NCBI RefSeq assembly: GCF_026157065.1
Contig: NZ_JANLGQ010000001.1
Location: 620,001-684,000, forward strand
Source of the DNA: Enterococcus sp. HY326
GTDB taxonomy: Bacteria > Bacillota > Bacilli > Lactobacillales > Enterococcaceae
Length of the DNA: 64,000 nucleotides
Direction: 5' to 3'
The position numbers were made by a program, and so were the translations under genes. The notes beneath the pieces were generated by a model. The model had not been told where the DNA came from and made no database searches. It was given only the letters and a program-made list of their open reading frames with translations. Of this stretch, positions 7,073 to 15,951 are shown one piece after another; the first letter of the stretch is position 1; every line of letters starts with the position of its first letter.

Positions 7073-7633
7073 TTAAGTATCAGCGTTAATAATTCGCCAA
7101 TAATTTGTTGCTGTATATTCTCCTGAAGCTTCTTTTATACTAAGTGCTAAAGATATTTTTTCTTTAGGTACTCGATATTCAGCCCACCCGCGACTGTGAT
7201 CAGCATCAGAGGTAAGAATACTTTGATAGTCTTCTCCGTCATTCTCAATTAATAAGTTGTGGGGTTGAATACCTGAAGCATCTTCTGCGGTCAAGATACC
7301 CTCCCCAACAGTCAAATCGACATCTGTTAATTGTTGACCTTGTTGATTTTCAAATATCCCGGGTTTGACTTGTAACGTCCAAGCGCCTTCGATTAAGCGT
7401 CGGTCAAAAATTTTAATGACCAAATCGTCTGTCGCTTGGAAATTTACCTTAGTAGCATTCTGATCTTGAATTCCAAAATCTAAATCACTAACTTCATAAA
7501 TTCTCGGGTTTTTTTCATCTAGTGGAGTTATTGTAAGTGAACTCTCGCCTTCAGAAGCTTGCACAAAATTCGGTTGTATCATTAAAATTAGTCCGCTAAG
7601 AATAACCAATCTAAAACATAATTTCTTTTTCAT
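7073..7633 (-). CDS. Small WxL-domain surface protein (CscB type)
   Basis: A 186-residue secreted protein with a signal peptide (residues 1-26, VQAS). The domain begins YEVSDLDFGIQD near residue 47, then carries IKIFDRRLIEGAWTLQVK, where Trp-Thr-Leu is the first WxL motif. It ends TNYWRIINADT, where Trp-Arg-Ile stands in for the second. Such proteins attach non-covalently to the cell wall and form complexes with DUF916 partners. Its ATG overlaps the stop of the preceding gene by 4 bp (ATGA), indicating translational coupling. Confidence 0.88.
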   Translation of the reverse strand: MKKKLCFRLVILSGLILMIQPNFVQASEGESSLTITPLDEKNPRIYEVSDLDFGIQDQNATKVNFQATDDLVIKIFDRRLIEGAWTLQVKPGIFENQQGQQLTDVDLTVGEGILTAEDASGIQPHNLLIENDGEDYQSILTSDADHSRGWAEYRVPKEKISLALSIKEASGEYTATNYWRIINADT

Positions 7634-8001
7634 TTAGAATTCCTCCGCTTTTTTAATTTGTAAAATCCATAAAAAGCAAAGAGGATAATGATTGTCCCCA
7701 CAAAAGCTAAAGTCAAATTTTCAACATCGTTTGTACGCGGCAGTTTTCCTGTTGAAGAATCACCATTTGGATTTTTTTCATTTAACTGTACATCACCACT
7801 GTTTTCAGATTCTTTTGTGACTCCATCTCTAAGTTCAATTGTTATCTGACTCTCTGCGGAATCAGTAGCTTGTGCAGCTTGAGTATAGTAAGGTTGGGGA
7901 AAACTGATAAAAATTATAAGCAATACTAATATCACGGATTGTTTTACTAATTTTATTAGTCCCCTTCCCTCATTTTTTATGGGGCATCTTTGATTGTCCA
8001 A
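7630..8001 (-). CDS. Small sortase-anchored protein with LPRTN motif (CscD type)
   Basis: At most 123 residues: a signal peptide (hydrophobic core near residues 22-33), a short acidic spacer, then LPRTN at 87-91, a hydrophobic helix and the tail KLKKRRNSK. This is a cell-wall sorting signal, but Asn replaces the usual Gly of LPXTG. The family is the small wall-anchored component of csc clusters. The TTG start at 8001 has a G-run 7 nt upstream and overlaps the preceding gene by 25 bp. Initiation about 45 bp downstream, near a second G-rich site, is possible but would need an ATA or GTG codon. Confidence 0.75.
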   Translation of the reverse strand: MDNQRCPIKNEGRGLIKLVKQSVILVLLIIFISFPQPYYTQAAQATDSAESQITIELRDGVTKESENSGDVQLNEKNPNGDSSTGKLPRTNDVENLTLAFVGTIIILFAFYGFYKLKKRRNSK

Positions 8002-10256
8002 TTAATAACCCCCCTATACTCACCAGGATTATCCTGATCGCTAAGTTTTAAAAGCAGTCCTTCAGTTTGATCAAAAACATATTCTTGATTTGGTTCAAAG
8101 GTGATTGCTCCTAATTCATAAACTTGATTATTTTCTTTAAAGACGAAATCTGAAGCTGGTAAACTATTTTCATCTGAAGTTATGCTTGTTACTGACAAAG
8201 AGACTTTACTTGTTGGTGTCGTGCTAGTTGTATCCCGTGCTTTAAAAATCATTTCTTCTTGTCTCGCCTGTGGTTCTCTATTCACAGGTAATTGTGCACG
8301 GCTGTAATTCCATTGGTATTCAGTAGTAACTTTTTCAAATCCTTGATAGCCTTCTACTTGAAATTCAGACTCTTGGGTAGTGGTTGCACCATCTTTATCT
8401 GTCAGTGTTAATTCCAAAACATTACGCCCACGTTTCAAAATATTGTCTTTTGATAGGAGATCAATCGGCACTGGCAGTGTCCAAGAGAAATCCTGTGCTG
8501 AAACATCAGCCAAAGAAATTTCATCTACAAATTGTTTATTGATCACAATTTTCATCTTCAGTTCATCAGTCATGTCATCATCATGATAATCCATCTTGAA
8601 GCCAAAGGTGCTGAGATAATCTTTAAAGCTCGCTTCATTGAAGACTACGCTATCAATGACAGGATTGCTGTTATGCTTATTAATCCAAAAATAGCTTGAC
8701 TCACTTTCAACAATTGTATTAAAATTATCTGTGCCATAGCGTCCATTGATATTGCTGTAAAAAACCGTTTTTTGAGCTGATAAATCAGTTATAGTTGGCA
8801 AACTGAGTTTGAATTCGACATGTCCGCCTTCTCTTGGGATTGTTAAATTGATTCCCTCTAAGGCAAAGTTACCATTGGCATCAACAATCACGTTTTGTGT
8901 CTTTTCCTCACCATCATTTACGGAATAAGAGACACTAATTTGATTATCGGAAGGTATAGCGATCACATTCCTGTCAATTTTTCCTTTCCAACTATCAATA
9001 GTGTAGCTTCGTTGAGAACTTGCTAATGTATAAAGAGATTGAAATTCCACAGGATCACCACTACTAATAAACTTGTTACTTAGAGGTTCATCCCTTGGCA
9101 CAGTAATTTCCATACCATCTTTATTCGTCACTTGGTTCGCTAGGCTAGCGACGCTATCGACAGGGGTTTCAGCAAAAGCAAATTTAGTTGTCCCGCTTAA
9201 ATTACCATTTGAGGACGTAAATCCCCAATAAGCTGTATGGTTATTCTCTGAGAGTTTTAAATTTGTTTCTAATTGTTTGTCAGGAATCAGCACTGCATCA
9301 GTTTGAGAGTTATTCATTGGGTTGAATAGAAAGTAACTTAGTCCTACACCTATTTGATAACTAAACCTAAACTCATACCAGGTATCATCCACAACATTGG
9401 TTAAAGATTGATACCCTTCTGCTTGGTTTCCAATATAGTGTTTCTGAGTCGCAATACTAGGATTTCCATTATTAGTCCAAGAATATGCACCAAAAGGAGC
9501 ATAACTATCTGGGTTTCCTGGAAATGAATAAGCCATATGAGTTGGATATATTGTGGCAAGAAACAAGTTTCTATCAAAATTGTCAGAATCAGTGTTCCAA
9601 TTCCCATACATATCAAACTCAATAGCCAATGAATTTTGTATGGCTTTCTCTGCAGGGTTGCGAAAAGCAGTCTCGCCAACACCTCGATAGGAACCATATA
9701 CCCCGAGGTTTTGACCATCTAAACTTGATACGGCCGAAGTAATTGCTTTTGATTTCTGTACATCGTTGTGTAAAACAAAAGCCAAACCGTCTGTGCTTCT
9801 CTTCTGAAATTGGACAAAAACCCGCCCATTAAAATCCTTTGAAAAATCTAGTTTTTGATAATCATTCGAAAAAACAGATAGCCAATTCTGCGAACCACTT
9901 AAACGAATTTCGTCATAGGGACGATTGTCATTCGTTCCGTTGGTTGGATATTGTGGGACAACAACATTTTTCCCAGAACCAGATCCAGCGGTATTTGCAT
10001 TATCAAATACGCCATCCAATTTTTTTGCACCATATGGAATAGACTTCAAACCTGGTCCAGAAATACCCGACGCTTTTGACTCAACATAATTATTAACATT
10101 TTTATTTAAAGGACTATCCATAATTGTTTCTTCGGTGATTAACTCAGTAGAATTTTGTAAATCAACACTTGATGCCCACGTTCGTTCCTTGAAGAGCAGC
10201 ACTGACAATAATAACGTGCCACAATATACCACAAACAAAACCTTCTTTTTTTTCAT
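7977..10256 (-). CDS. Large lectin-like WxL surface protein (CscC type)
   Basis: A 759-residue secreted protein. The start at 10256 (MKKKKVLF) is chosen over an upstream extension because the signal peptide begins there and a GGGAG site precedes it. The N-terminal part, to about residue 320, looks like a bacterial L-type lectin: DGLAFVLHND and LAIEFDMYGN are typical strands of that fold. Ig-like beta-domains follow. The C-terminal WxL domain ends VINWTIKDAP, while the upstream WxL motif is not recognisable. A carbohydrate- or host-ligand-binding role on the wall is inferred. It overlaps the next gene by 25 bp. Confidence 0.85.
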   Translation of the reverse strand: MKKKKVLFVVYCGTLLLSVLLFKERTWASSVDLQNSTELITEETIMDSPLNKNVNNYVESKASGISGPGLKSIPYGAKKLDGVFDNANTAGSGSGKNVVVPQYPTNGTNDNRPYDEIRLSGSQNWLSVFSNDYQKLDFSKDFNGRVFVQFQKRSTDGLAFVLHNDVQKSKAITSAVSSLDGQNLGVYGSYRGVGETAFRNPAEKAIQNSLAIEFDMYGNWNTDSDNFDRNLFLATIYPTHMAYSFPGNPDSYAPFGAYSWTNNGNPSIATQKHYIGNQAEGYQSLTNVVDDTWYEFRFSYQIGVGLSYFLFNPMNNSQTDAVLIPDKQLETNLKLSENNHTAYWGFTSSNGNLSGTTKFAFAETPVDSVASLANQVTNKDGMEITVPRDEPLSNKFISSGDPVEFQSLYTLASSQRSYTIDSWKGKIDRNVIAIPSDNQISVSYSVNDGEEKTQNVIVDANGNFALEGINLTIPREGGHVEFKLSLPTITDLSAQKTVFYSNINGRYGTDNFNTIVESESSYFWINKHNSNPVIDSVVFNEASFKDYLSTFGFKMDYHDDDMTDELKMKIVINKQFVDEISLADVSAQDFSWTLPVPIDLLSKDNILKRGRNVLELTLTDKDGATTTQESEFQVEGYQGFEKVTTEYQWNYSRAQLPVNREPQARQEEMIFKARDTTSTTPTSKVSLSVTSITSDENSLPASDFVFKENNQVYELGAITFEPNQEYVFDQTEGLLLKLSDQDNPGEYRGVINWTIKDAP

Positions 10257-10299
10257 AAGTAAACTTCTCTCCCCCCTTTTTTGGCTAATTTCACAAATC

Positions 10300-11040
10300 T
10301 TAATCTGTACTTTCCATCTGTTTTTCTGTGAAAAAAGAATTTTTTTCGTAAAATTCTGGAGATAATGCATATCCTTTACGCCAACTAGTTGTCAGACAAC
10401 GTTCATCAAAATTCAATTTCATCAACTTCATTTTTAGTCTGGTAATAATCTGTGAAAGTTGAGCTAAATTAGATTGGCTAATTGGTAGTCCCCACAATTT
10501 TGTAGCCAAATCATTACGCTTAATATGTTGCCCTTGAGCATGATAGAGTTGTAAAAAAACTTCTAGTTCTTTTTTTGATAGCATACTAATGAAAGCTCCA
10601 CTCGGATTTTCGTTCAATTCTAAATTTGACATATATAGGGACGAAGAACGCTGACCATTTTTTTGACTACTATAAAACCTATGCTGATAATAGTCATTTG
10701 ATATTTCTTCTCTTAATTCAGCTATAGAAATTGTTGGTGAAAATACTCCTGTCAGCATCAAATCACTGTCCTGAGAATCATCAGTAGTTTCCGCTTCAAT
10801 ACGATACAGTTGAATTTTAAGATTTCTCAATTTATGAACTAATCCTTCTACTAAATGATTCGCCAAACTTTCACTAAAAATTACTATTTCAAAAAATTTG
10901 ATCCAACTATCGTCTTCATATTTTAAAATGGTGTTAATAGCTAAATTAGAACAAAACACTTCATAACCTAATATCTCCAACTTCTCTTTTATCTCTCTTT
11001 CGACAACTATACATTCTGTCAGAATTAAAACGGTTTTCAA
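10300..11040 (-). CDS. Winged-helix regulator with degenerate receiver-like domain
   Basis: A 246-residue cytoplasmic protein. The C-terminal part (residues ~145-235) is an OmpR/PhoB-type winged helix: KELEVFLQLYHAQGQ, NDLATKLWG, then ITRLKMKLMK and a terminal hairpin. The N-terminal ~115 residues have receiver-like strands (TVLILTE, EIVIFSES) but lack the acidic pair and the phospho-acceptor Asp, so phosphorylation is unlikely. Regulators of this layout head csc/WxL operons. It is the first gene of the operon, starting with TTG 5 nt after GAGGTG, and is probably an activator or autoregulator of the seven genes. Confidence 0.75.
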   Translation of the reverse strand: MKTVLILTECIVVEREIKEKLEILGYEVFCSNLAINTILKYEDDSWIKFFEIVIFSESLANHLVEGLVHKLRNLKIQLYRIEAETTDDSQDSDLMLTGVFSPTISIAELREEISNDYYQHRFYSSQKNGQRSSSLYMSNLELNENPSGAFISMLSKKELEVFLQLYHAQGQHIKRNDLATKLWGLPISQSNLAQLSQIITRLKMKLMKLNFDERCLTTSWRKGYALSPEFYEKNSFFTEKQMESTD

Positions 11041-11134
11041 CTCTTCACCTCGTTCCTTTTTTCAGTTTGAGAAGTGGAGGACGCGTGGGGAATCTCTTAC
11101 AACTCCTTGCTAAAAGAATAAGCCAACTAAACGA

Positions 11135-11162
11135 TTGAAGCGTTCAATTGCAAGCGCTTACC
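11135..11162. promoter_or_regulatory. cre-like site between csc operon and two-component genes
   Basis: TTGCAAGCGCTTACC (11148-11162) matches the CcpA consensus WTGNAANCGNWNNCW at all fixed positions except the final W. A small dyad, TTGAA-GCG-TTCAA, lies at 11135-11147. The site is between the divergent regulator and response-regulator genes, so carbon catabolite control of either is plausible. Confidence 0.45.
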
Positions 11163-11242
11163 GATTCATTTGAGCCTTTTTTTCTTTTTTTGTTGGTAAC
11201 TGTGGTAGGATTGCGATAAAAGAAAATAAGGACGGGACAGCT

Positions 11243-11995
11243 ATGCGTTTATTTATTATTGATGATCAATTTGCAATTCGAAATCACATAATGGCGATTG
11301 TAAAAAGATTGAATATATCAAATTTGAAGTTGAAAGAAGTCACAAACGAGCAAACATTTTACAAACAATTAGAAAGTTTTGAGATTTTAGATGATGATTT
11401 ATTTTTCTTAGACATTGATTTAAAAACATATTTTACTGGAATTGATCTAGCTGAAAAAATTCGTAAAAAAAATCAAAACTGTTTTATTGTTTTTATTACG
11501 GCGTTCGATTCAAAAGGAATTGAAGTGTTAAATCGTGGCATTCTTCCACTAGGATATTTGCTGAAGGATGAAGAAGATAGTTTATTGGCAGCCAATATAA
11601 AAGAAAACATTGGAGTCGCAAAACTGACACAGCGAGGCCGAAAAAAAAATCAAAGAGTTTTAATCTTTGATAATTTTGAAAATGATATTATCATCCCTGA
11701 GAACAACATCTATTATATTGCAACAGTCCCTGGTTCAAGAAGAATGCTTCTAATTAAGCACATCCAAGGGGAGTACATGATAAAAGATCAATTGAGTCAA
11801 TTAAAAACAGCTATTCAAGGACCTAACTTTTACACAGGTCTCAAATCCTTTATTATCAATTTAGAATTGATAAAACGGGTTAGTATTAGCGAAGGAGTTA
11901 TCCAGTTTCTTGACGAAGACATCCTTGAAATAGGCAAACTAGGGGCCAGAAAGATAAAGAATAGTTTGAAGGGAATGGAAATTAATGGAAGTTAA
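11243..11995 (+). CDS. LytTR response regulator (AgrA/FsrA-like)
   Basis: A 250-residue regulator. The receiver domain (1-~120) has Asp7-Asp8 and the acceptor Asp57 in FFLDIDL, then FITAFD and Lys108 in YLLKDE. The C-terminal LytTR DNA-binding domain (~140-245) includes NIYYIATVPGSRRMLLI and FYTGLKSFIINLELIKRV. Proteins of this type are phosphorylated by AgrC/FsrC-like kinases and control peptide-pheromone regulons, often bacteriocins or proteases. It overlaps the kinase gene by 11 bp. Targets are unknown; the proprotein at 2040-2507 is a candidate by proximity and gene type only. Confidence 0.88.
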   Translation: MRLFIIDDQFAIRNHIMAIVKRLNISNLKLKEVTNEQTFYKQLESFEILDDDLFFLDIDLKTYFTGIDLAEKIRKKNQNCFIVFITAFDSKGIEVLNRGILPLGYLLKDEEDSLLAANIKENIGVAKLTQRGRKKNQRVLIFDNFENDIIIPENNIYYIATVPGSRRMLLIKHIQGEYMIKDQLSQLKTAIQGPNFYTGLKSFIINLELIKRVSISEGVIQFLDEDILEIGKLGARKIKNSLKGMEINGS

Positions 11996-13259
11996 CTTAA
12001 TTTTAGCAAGTTATTTCTTAAATTTTCTAGTCATCATGTGGGGCATTTTCTATAAAAGGATGCTTTCTAGATATCAGTGTATAGGCTTATCTACATTTTT
12101 AATTACCACTATCATTTTGACTCTCATGACTAATGATCAGTATCTATTCTTTAATGGCGTTTTCTTCTCTTTAATTCAGTATTTACTGATGTACAACTAC
12201 ACAAAAAGTTGGTTATTGTCATCCGTTGCGATAATTTTAGAATACAGTCTTATTAATACAGTGTGGTTTATAACTTATCATCTGCCTAAGCAGTTTATTA
12301 CTAGCATCTATGATAATTTTAACTATCATTTGCTAATAACAACTATTATTCAAATTAGCCTGCTTCTTTTATTAAAATTATTTTTGAAGAAGATAGATAA
12401 AAAATATCGTGTTTGGAATTCTTTGAACGACATTAATAAGGATTATCCAAAATTGAGTATTGGAAGTTTCATCTTTTTCTTTTCTCTGAGAATGATTCAA
12501 TTTTATTTAGTCCAAACAGGAAATTTCTTTGTCTTACTTTTGATGTTCATCTTACTTCTCATATTGGTGATTTTATTAATCTCTGTTATAACCCTGGTCA
12601 ATAAAAATTATCATCAAAAAAAAATGATGGATCATATTTTTCTTTCTATAGACGAAGAAAAAGAAAATTTTCAATTAGCTCGTGAATACAGACATGATAT
12701 TAAAGGAATATTAGTTGGCTTAAATAGTTATTTGGCAGATGAAGACATCTATGGGGCACAAAGTTACTTAAAAAATTTTATAGGCGATTCCAAAGATTAT
12801 CTTAAGAATTATGATTATAGCCAACTAGTCTTAATCCAAAATTCCGCTATTCGTGGCCTTGTCGAGGAGTTTATTCATACATGTAAAAAAGAAGATATTA
12901 ATTTAAAACTCAAAATTGACTCCATAGAAAAACTCCCTAAAATATCTTTGATTGATTTTGTTCGCATTCTGTCCATTATCATGAACAATGCCATCGAATC
13001 AGTCATAGCTCAAGAAAGTAAAGAAATCAAACTTTCAATGGAGAACCTTAATGGACAATTAATCGTAACCATGGCCAACTCAACAACAGCCCCAATTAAT
13101 CTAATGGAAATTGTTAAAAAAAATAGAAGCAGCAAAAAAAATCATTTAGGTGTCGGCCTGTGGAATCTAAAAAAAATACTTGCAAGCAACAGTAACTGCC
13201 ACTATAAAATAAATCAAAAAAATAATTTTTTCACTATTAAACTTTTTTTGATTTATTAA
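11985..13259 (+). CDS. AgrC/FsrC-like sensor histidine kinase
   Basis: A 424-residue membrane kinase with about six or seven transmembrane segments in residues 1-205, then a cytoplasmic linker. The phospho-acceptor is His237 in REYRHDIKG, and the C-terminal GHKL ATPase domain has the N-box IMNNAIESVIA and a G-rich GVGLWNLKK. The HPK10 class responds to secreted cyclic or linear peptides. The ATG lies within the last codons of the response-regulator gene. No AgrB-type processing protease or AgrD-like precursor is next to it, so the signal may be encoded elsewhere. Confidence 0.88.
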   Translation: MEVNLILASYFLNFLVIMWGIFYKRMLSRYQCIGLSTFLITTIILTLMTNDQYLFFNGVFFSLIQYLLMYNYTKSWLLSSVAIILEYSLINTVWFITYHLPKQFITSIYDNFNYHLLITTIIQISLLLLLKLFLKKIDKKYRVWNSLNDINKDYPKLSIGSFIFFFSLRMIQFYLVQTGNFFVLLLMFILLLILVILLISVITLVNKNYHQKKMMDHIFLSIDEEKENFQLAREYRHDIKGILVGLNSYLADEDIYGAQSYLKNFIGDSKDYLKNYDYSQLVLIQNSAIRGLVEEFIHTCKKEDINLKLKIDSIEKLPKISLIDFVRILSIIMNNAIESVIAQESKEIKLSMENLNGQLIVTMANSTTAPINLMEIVKKNRSSKKNHLGVGLWNLKKILASNSNCHYKINQKNNFFTIKLFLIY

Positions 13260-13386
13260 TTTATGCTTTATATAAAGAAATAACTAAAAAAATTTTCACT
13301 AGCTATTTCGCTTGAAGTGATTAAATAGACGTGTAGATGCAAACAAAAAATCTAAGTTTCCCAATTACTCTTTTCGTAGATTTATT

Positions 13387-13447
13387 AAAATTCCATCACT
13401 ACCCGTCGGAGCAATTTGGTAATGATGGAATTTTTAATTTTTTTCGA
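13387..13447 (+). terminator. Terminator after the kinase gene
   Basis: The arms AAATTCCATCACTACC and GGTAATGATGGAATTT pair with one mismatch and are followed by T-rich sequence. The site lies 130 bp past the kinase stop, before the convergent MerR-type gene, and may work in both directions. Confidence 0.75.
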
Positions 13448-13483
13448 GTCTGCAAACGATGGATTTTCCAGGAGTAACACAGA
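13446..13483 (-). repeat. Dispersed short repeat, copy 4 (inverted)
   Basis: Read on the minus strand, GGAAAATCCATCGTTTGCAG followed by ACT parallels GAAATCTGTCGCTTACAGAC of copy 3. Like copies 2 and 3 it lies next to a hairpin. Similarity is moderate. Confidence 0.35.
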
Positions 13484-13504
13484 TATAGACAGAATAATTC
13501 AAAT

Positions 13505-14503
13505 TTATTCTTGTTTAGTATCCTTTTTTAATGAGATTGGTACCAATAAATCAAGTTGCAGATGCTCTTTACTTGTGCTTTCTACGTGGTTGATGGCATT
13601 GAGCGTTTCTTCTAGTGCAGGATCGGCCGCTTTAGAAAGAGGTATAACTCTTGAGCTATAATCAAATTCATATTCCCCATTGGTGAGCACCCATTGCCAT
13701 AAATTTGCCCACTCATGAAAATCACCAAACTTAATCATTTTAGCCCCATATAATCCACCTTGGAACTGCTTTTTTACATACGGTGGATTCACCGCCATTT
13801 CCTTTGGTATTGATACCCACATCTCATAGCCTTTGGATATGTTCTCATCAGCAGCTGGATTATTAAAGCCAAATAAACGAAAATCTGGTTTATTTTCTTT
13901 CAACTGGTTTTCTATAATGAATTTCTGAATTTCTAGTCCTACAGCTTCTTCCCTATTTTGCCCCTCTAGCTGAAAAGCTGCAACTGTCATCGGTGGAACA
14001 TAAATAATCCGTAAATCTTTAATACTTTCAATCGTTTTGTTTGCTTCGTCAATAGTCGCCATTGGCAAGCTCTCCTTCCTTTTCAAAGTTTGAGTGGAGA
14101 TTTCCTCAACTAGATTTATCACTTGAGTATCATCAAAGTTATTTATTTCGGTATGTTCAAAAGAAAGTTTTTTCAATTCATCCACAACTATCCTTAAGGC
14201 GTGTCGGATAGTTTTTAGCGCAATCAGCTCACTATCAATCCCAACTATCGCTTGCTCCAAAATACTAAAAATCTTCTCGCTATTTTTAGATTCTAGAATA
14301 ATCTGAATCTCCTTTAATGGAATGCGCAGCTTACGAAAAATCAAGATTTGCTGTAGGATAATTAAATTCTCAGTATCATACATACGATAAGCATAATCTG
14401 GAATTTTTTGACTTTGAATTAATCCTAGCTCTTCATAATATCTCAGTGTTCTTGTGGAAATTTCATACTCCTTTGACACTTGTGTGATTGTCTTTAACTC
14501 CAT
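13505..14503 (-). CDS. MerR-family regulator with GyrI-like effector domain
   Basis: A 332-residue regulator. The N-terminal MerR helix-turn-helix (1-70: ITQVSKEYEISTRTLRYYEELGLI) is followed by a dimerisation helix (~80-125). The C-terminal GyrI-like small-molecule binding domain (~165-325) contains VPPMTVAAFQLEG and SKGYEMWVSIPKEM. Such proteins sense drugs or organic ligands and usually activate their own gene and efflux or modification genes. No target gene is adjacent, so it may regulate itself. Its promoter has the elongated 19-bp spacer typical of MerR control. Confidence 0.85.
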   Translation of the reverse strand: MELKTITQVSKEYEISTRTLRYYEELGLIQSQKIPDYAYRMYDTENLIILQQILIFRKLRIPLKEIQIILESKNSEKIFSILEQAIVGIDSELIALKTIRHALRIVVDELKKLSFEHTEINNFDDTQVINLVEEISTQTLKRKESLPMATIDEANKTIESIKDLRIIYVPPMTVAAFQLEGQNREEAVGLEIQKFIIENQLKENKPDFRLFGFNNPAADENISKGYEMWVSIPKEMAVNPPYVKKQFQGGLYGAKMIKFGDFHEWANLWQWVLTNGEYEFDYSSRVIPLSKAADPALEETLNAINHVESTSKEHLQLDLLVPISLKKDTKQE

Positions 14504-14524
14504 GATGCTCTCCTTTCTATCTTC

Positions 14525-14555
14525 ATGATAAACTGCGACACGACGTTAGAGTCAA
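14525..14555 (-). promoter_or_regulatory. MerR-type promoter with 19-bp spacer
   Basis: On the minus strand a -35 TTGACT (14550-14555) and a -10 TATCAT (14525-14530) are separated by 19 bp that start CTAACGTCG. This long spacer with a dyad-like CTAACGT core is the standard target of MerR regulators, here probably for autoregulation of the downstream gene. Confidence 0.65.
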
Positions 14556-14813
14556 GTCTTTCTATAAGGATAGCATGGTTACTTTTTGTTTGCTAAAGGT
14601 GAATGACTTATTGAGTTAAAAAATCCTGAGTTAACGCATTCATAAACTCAATTTTCAAAACAAATTCAAATGGATACAACCTTGAACAAGCTAAGCCCCT
14701 ACTATCATTTAACCACTTGTTAAAAATAGGATTCTAAAAATTAACAACCACTTCATTGCACCCCTCTGTTACTTTTGCTACGCTATAGTTGAGATAGAAA
14801 GGGGAGGAGTAAC

Positions 14814-15860
14814 ATGCTAGGGCAAATCATCAAAGAAAAACGAAAGGAACAAGGCCTTACTCTAGAACAAGTAGCAAATTATCTTGGTGTCAGTGCGCCT
14901 GCCATCCATAAGTGGGAGAAAGGCCAAACTTACCCTGATATCACAACGCTACCAGCATTAGCAAGATTGTTGCAAACGGATTTAAACACGCTACTATCCT
15001 TTAAAGAAAATTTAACCCACGTTGAGGTTGACGCGATTTGTACCCAAATTCTTACTCTGATAGAAGAAGAAGGATATGATGTTGGCTTTAATCTAGCAAA
15101 TGATAAAATTAGCGAATACCCTTCTTGCGAACTCCTAATTTATCATCTATCTGATATCTTAACTACGGCTTTAGCTGCCTTCATGGTTAACCCAAAACAA
15201 AAATATTTAGAAATTTTGACTACTTGGTTAAAACGAATTTTACATAGTAATGACCTCAACCTTCGCAATAAAGCAACTGACTTAATTTTTTCAGTATACT
15301 GTCAAAATGAAGAGTTTGAAAATGCCGAAAATATTGTTCAATCACTTCCCGAATCTTGTCCTGATAAGCAATTACTACTTGCAGAATTGAATTTATTGCT
15401 AGGCAATGACACCAATGCTGCGCACTACTTTGAAGCAAAGCTGTTCGAGACCTCAGTCAGTCTACAAAACATTTTATTAGGCTTAACGCAGATTTCGATT
15501 AGAGAAAAACATATGGATAAGGCTGGACATTTAGCATCACTCTATCAACAAGTAACTGAAAAATTTGATCTTATGACTTGTACTGCTTGGACAGCACTTC
15601 TCGAGGTTTCAACTGCTCAGAAGGATAAAGAGACGACCATTCAATTCTTAAAGAATACGCTTGAATCTTTGAACACAGAGTGGACAATTGAAAATTCAAG
15701 TTTATATCAACATTTAGATTTTACTGATCCACACTTAACCACTTTCAGTTCAAATTTATTGCCAGCCATTGTGAACGAGTTGGAGCATTCTTCAGAGCTG
15801 AAATTTTTGCATGGCACCCCTGACTATCAAAGCTTATTGACAACTTATCAAAAAAATTAG
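14814..15860 (+). CDS. XRE-family regulator with helical-repeat (TPR-like) domain
   Basis: A 348-residue protein. Residues 1-60 are a Cro/XRE helix-turn-helix (KRKEQGLTLEQVANYLGVSA, then KWEKGQTYPD). The remaining ~285 residues are alpha-helical pairs that look like TPR repeats. The layout recalls the RNPP group (Rgg, PlcR, PrgX), which bind short peptides in the helical domain, but similarity was not tested and XRE-TPR proteins with other roles exist. GGGAGG lies 6 nt before the ATG. A hairpin and a 14-codon hydrophobic ORF follow. Confidence 0.75.
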   Translation: MLGQIIKEKRKEQGLTLEQVANYLGVSAPAIHKWEKGQTYPDITTLPALARLLQTDLNTLLSFKENLTHVEVDAICTQILTLIEEEGYDVGFNLANDKISEYPSCELLIYHLSDILTTALAAFMVNPKQKYLEILTTWLKRILHSNDLNLRNKATDLIFSVYCQNEEFENAENIVQSLPESCPDKQLLLAELNLLLGNDTNAAHYFEAKLFETSVSLQNILLGLTQISIREKHMDKAGHLASLYQQVTEKFDLMTCTAWTALLEVSTAQKDKETTIQFLKNTLESLNTEWTIENSSLYQHLDFTDPHLTTFSSNLLPAIVNELEHSSELKFLHGTPDYQSLLTTYQKN

Positions 15861-15913
15861 CTGTGTAAACTATTTCATATCAGATTGCTACTCCTTAATT
15901 TAGACAAAAAGGG

Positions 15914-15939
15914 AACCCGCCAGCGGGGACTGGCGGGTT
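15914..15939. terminator. Strong GC hairpin after the XRE gene
   Basis: The 10-bp perfect arms AACCCGCCAG and CTGGCGGGTT enclose a 6-nt loop. No T-run follows on the plus strand; the minus strand has CCCTTTTT. It may terminate the regulator transcript, or control the tiny ORF whose ribosome binding site starts right after it. Confidence 0.6.
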
Positions 15940-15951
15940 TAGGAGTAAAAA

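Noticed and set aside
9401-9718. Hydrophobic minus-strand frame inside the large WxL gene
   Set aside because: It lies in another frame of a strong gene, and its hydrophobicity follows from the shifted reading of that gene.
11073-11120. A 15-codon frame starting with GTG between the csc operon and the LytTR gene
   Set aside because: It has a poor ribosome binding site, no Cys/Ser ring position and no processing motif, so an AgrD-like precursor is not supported.
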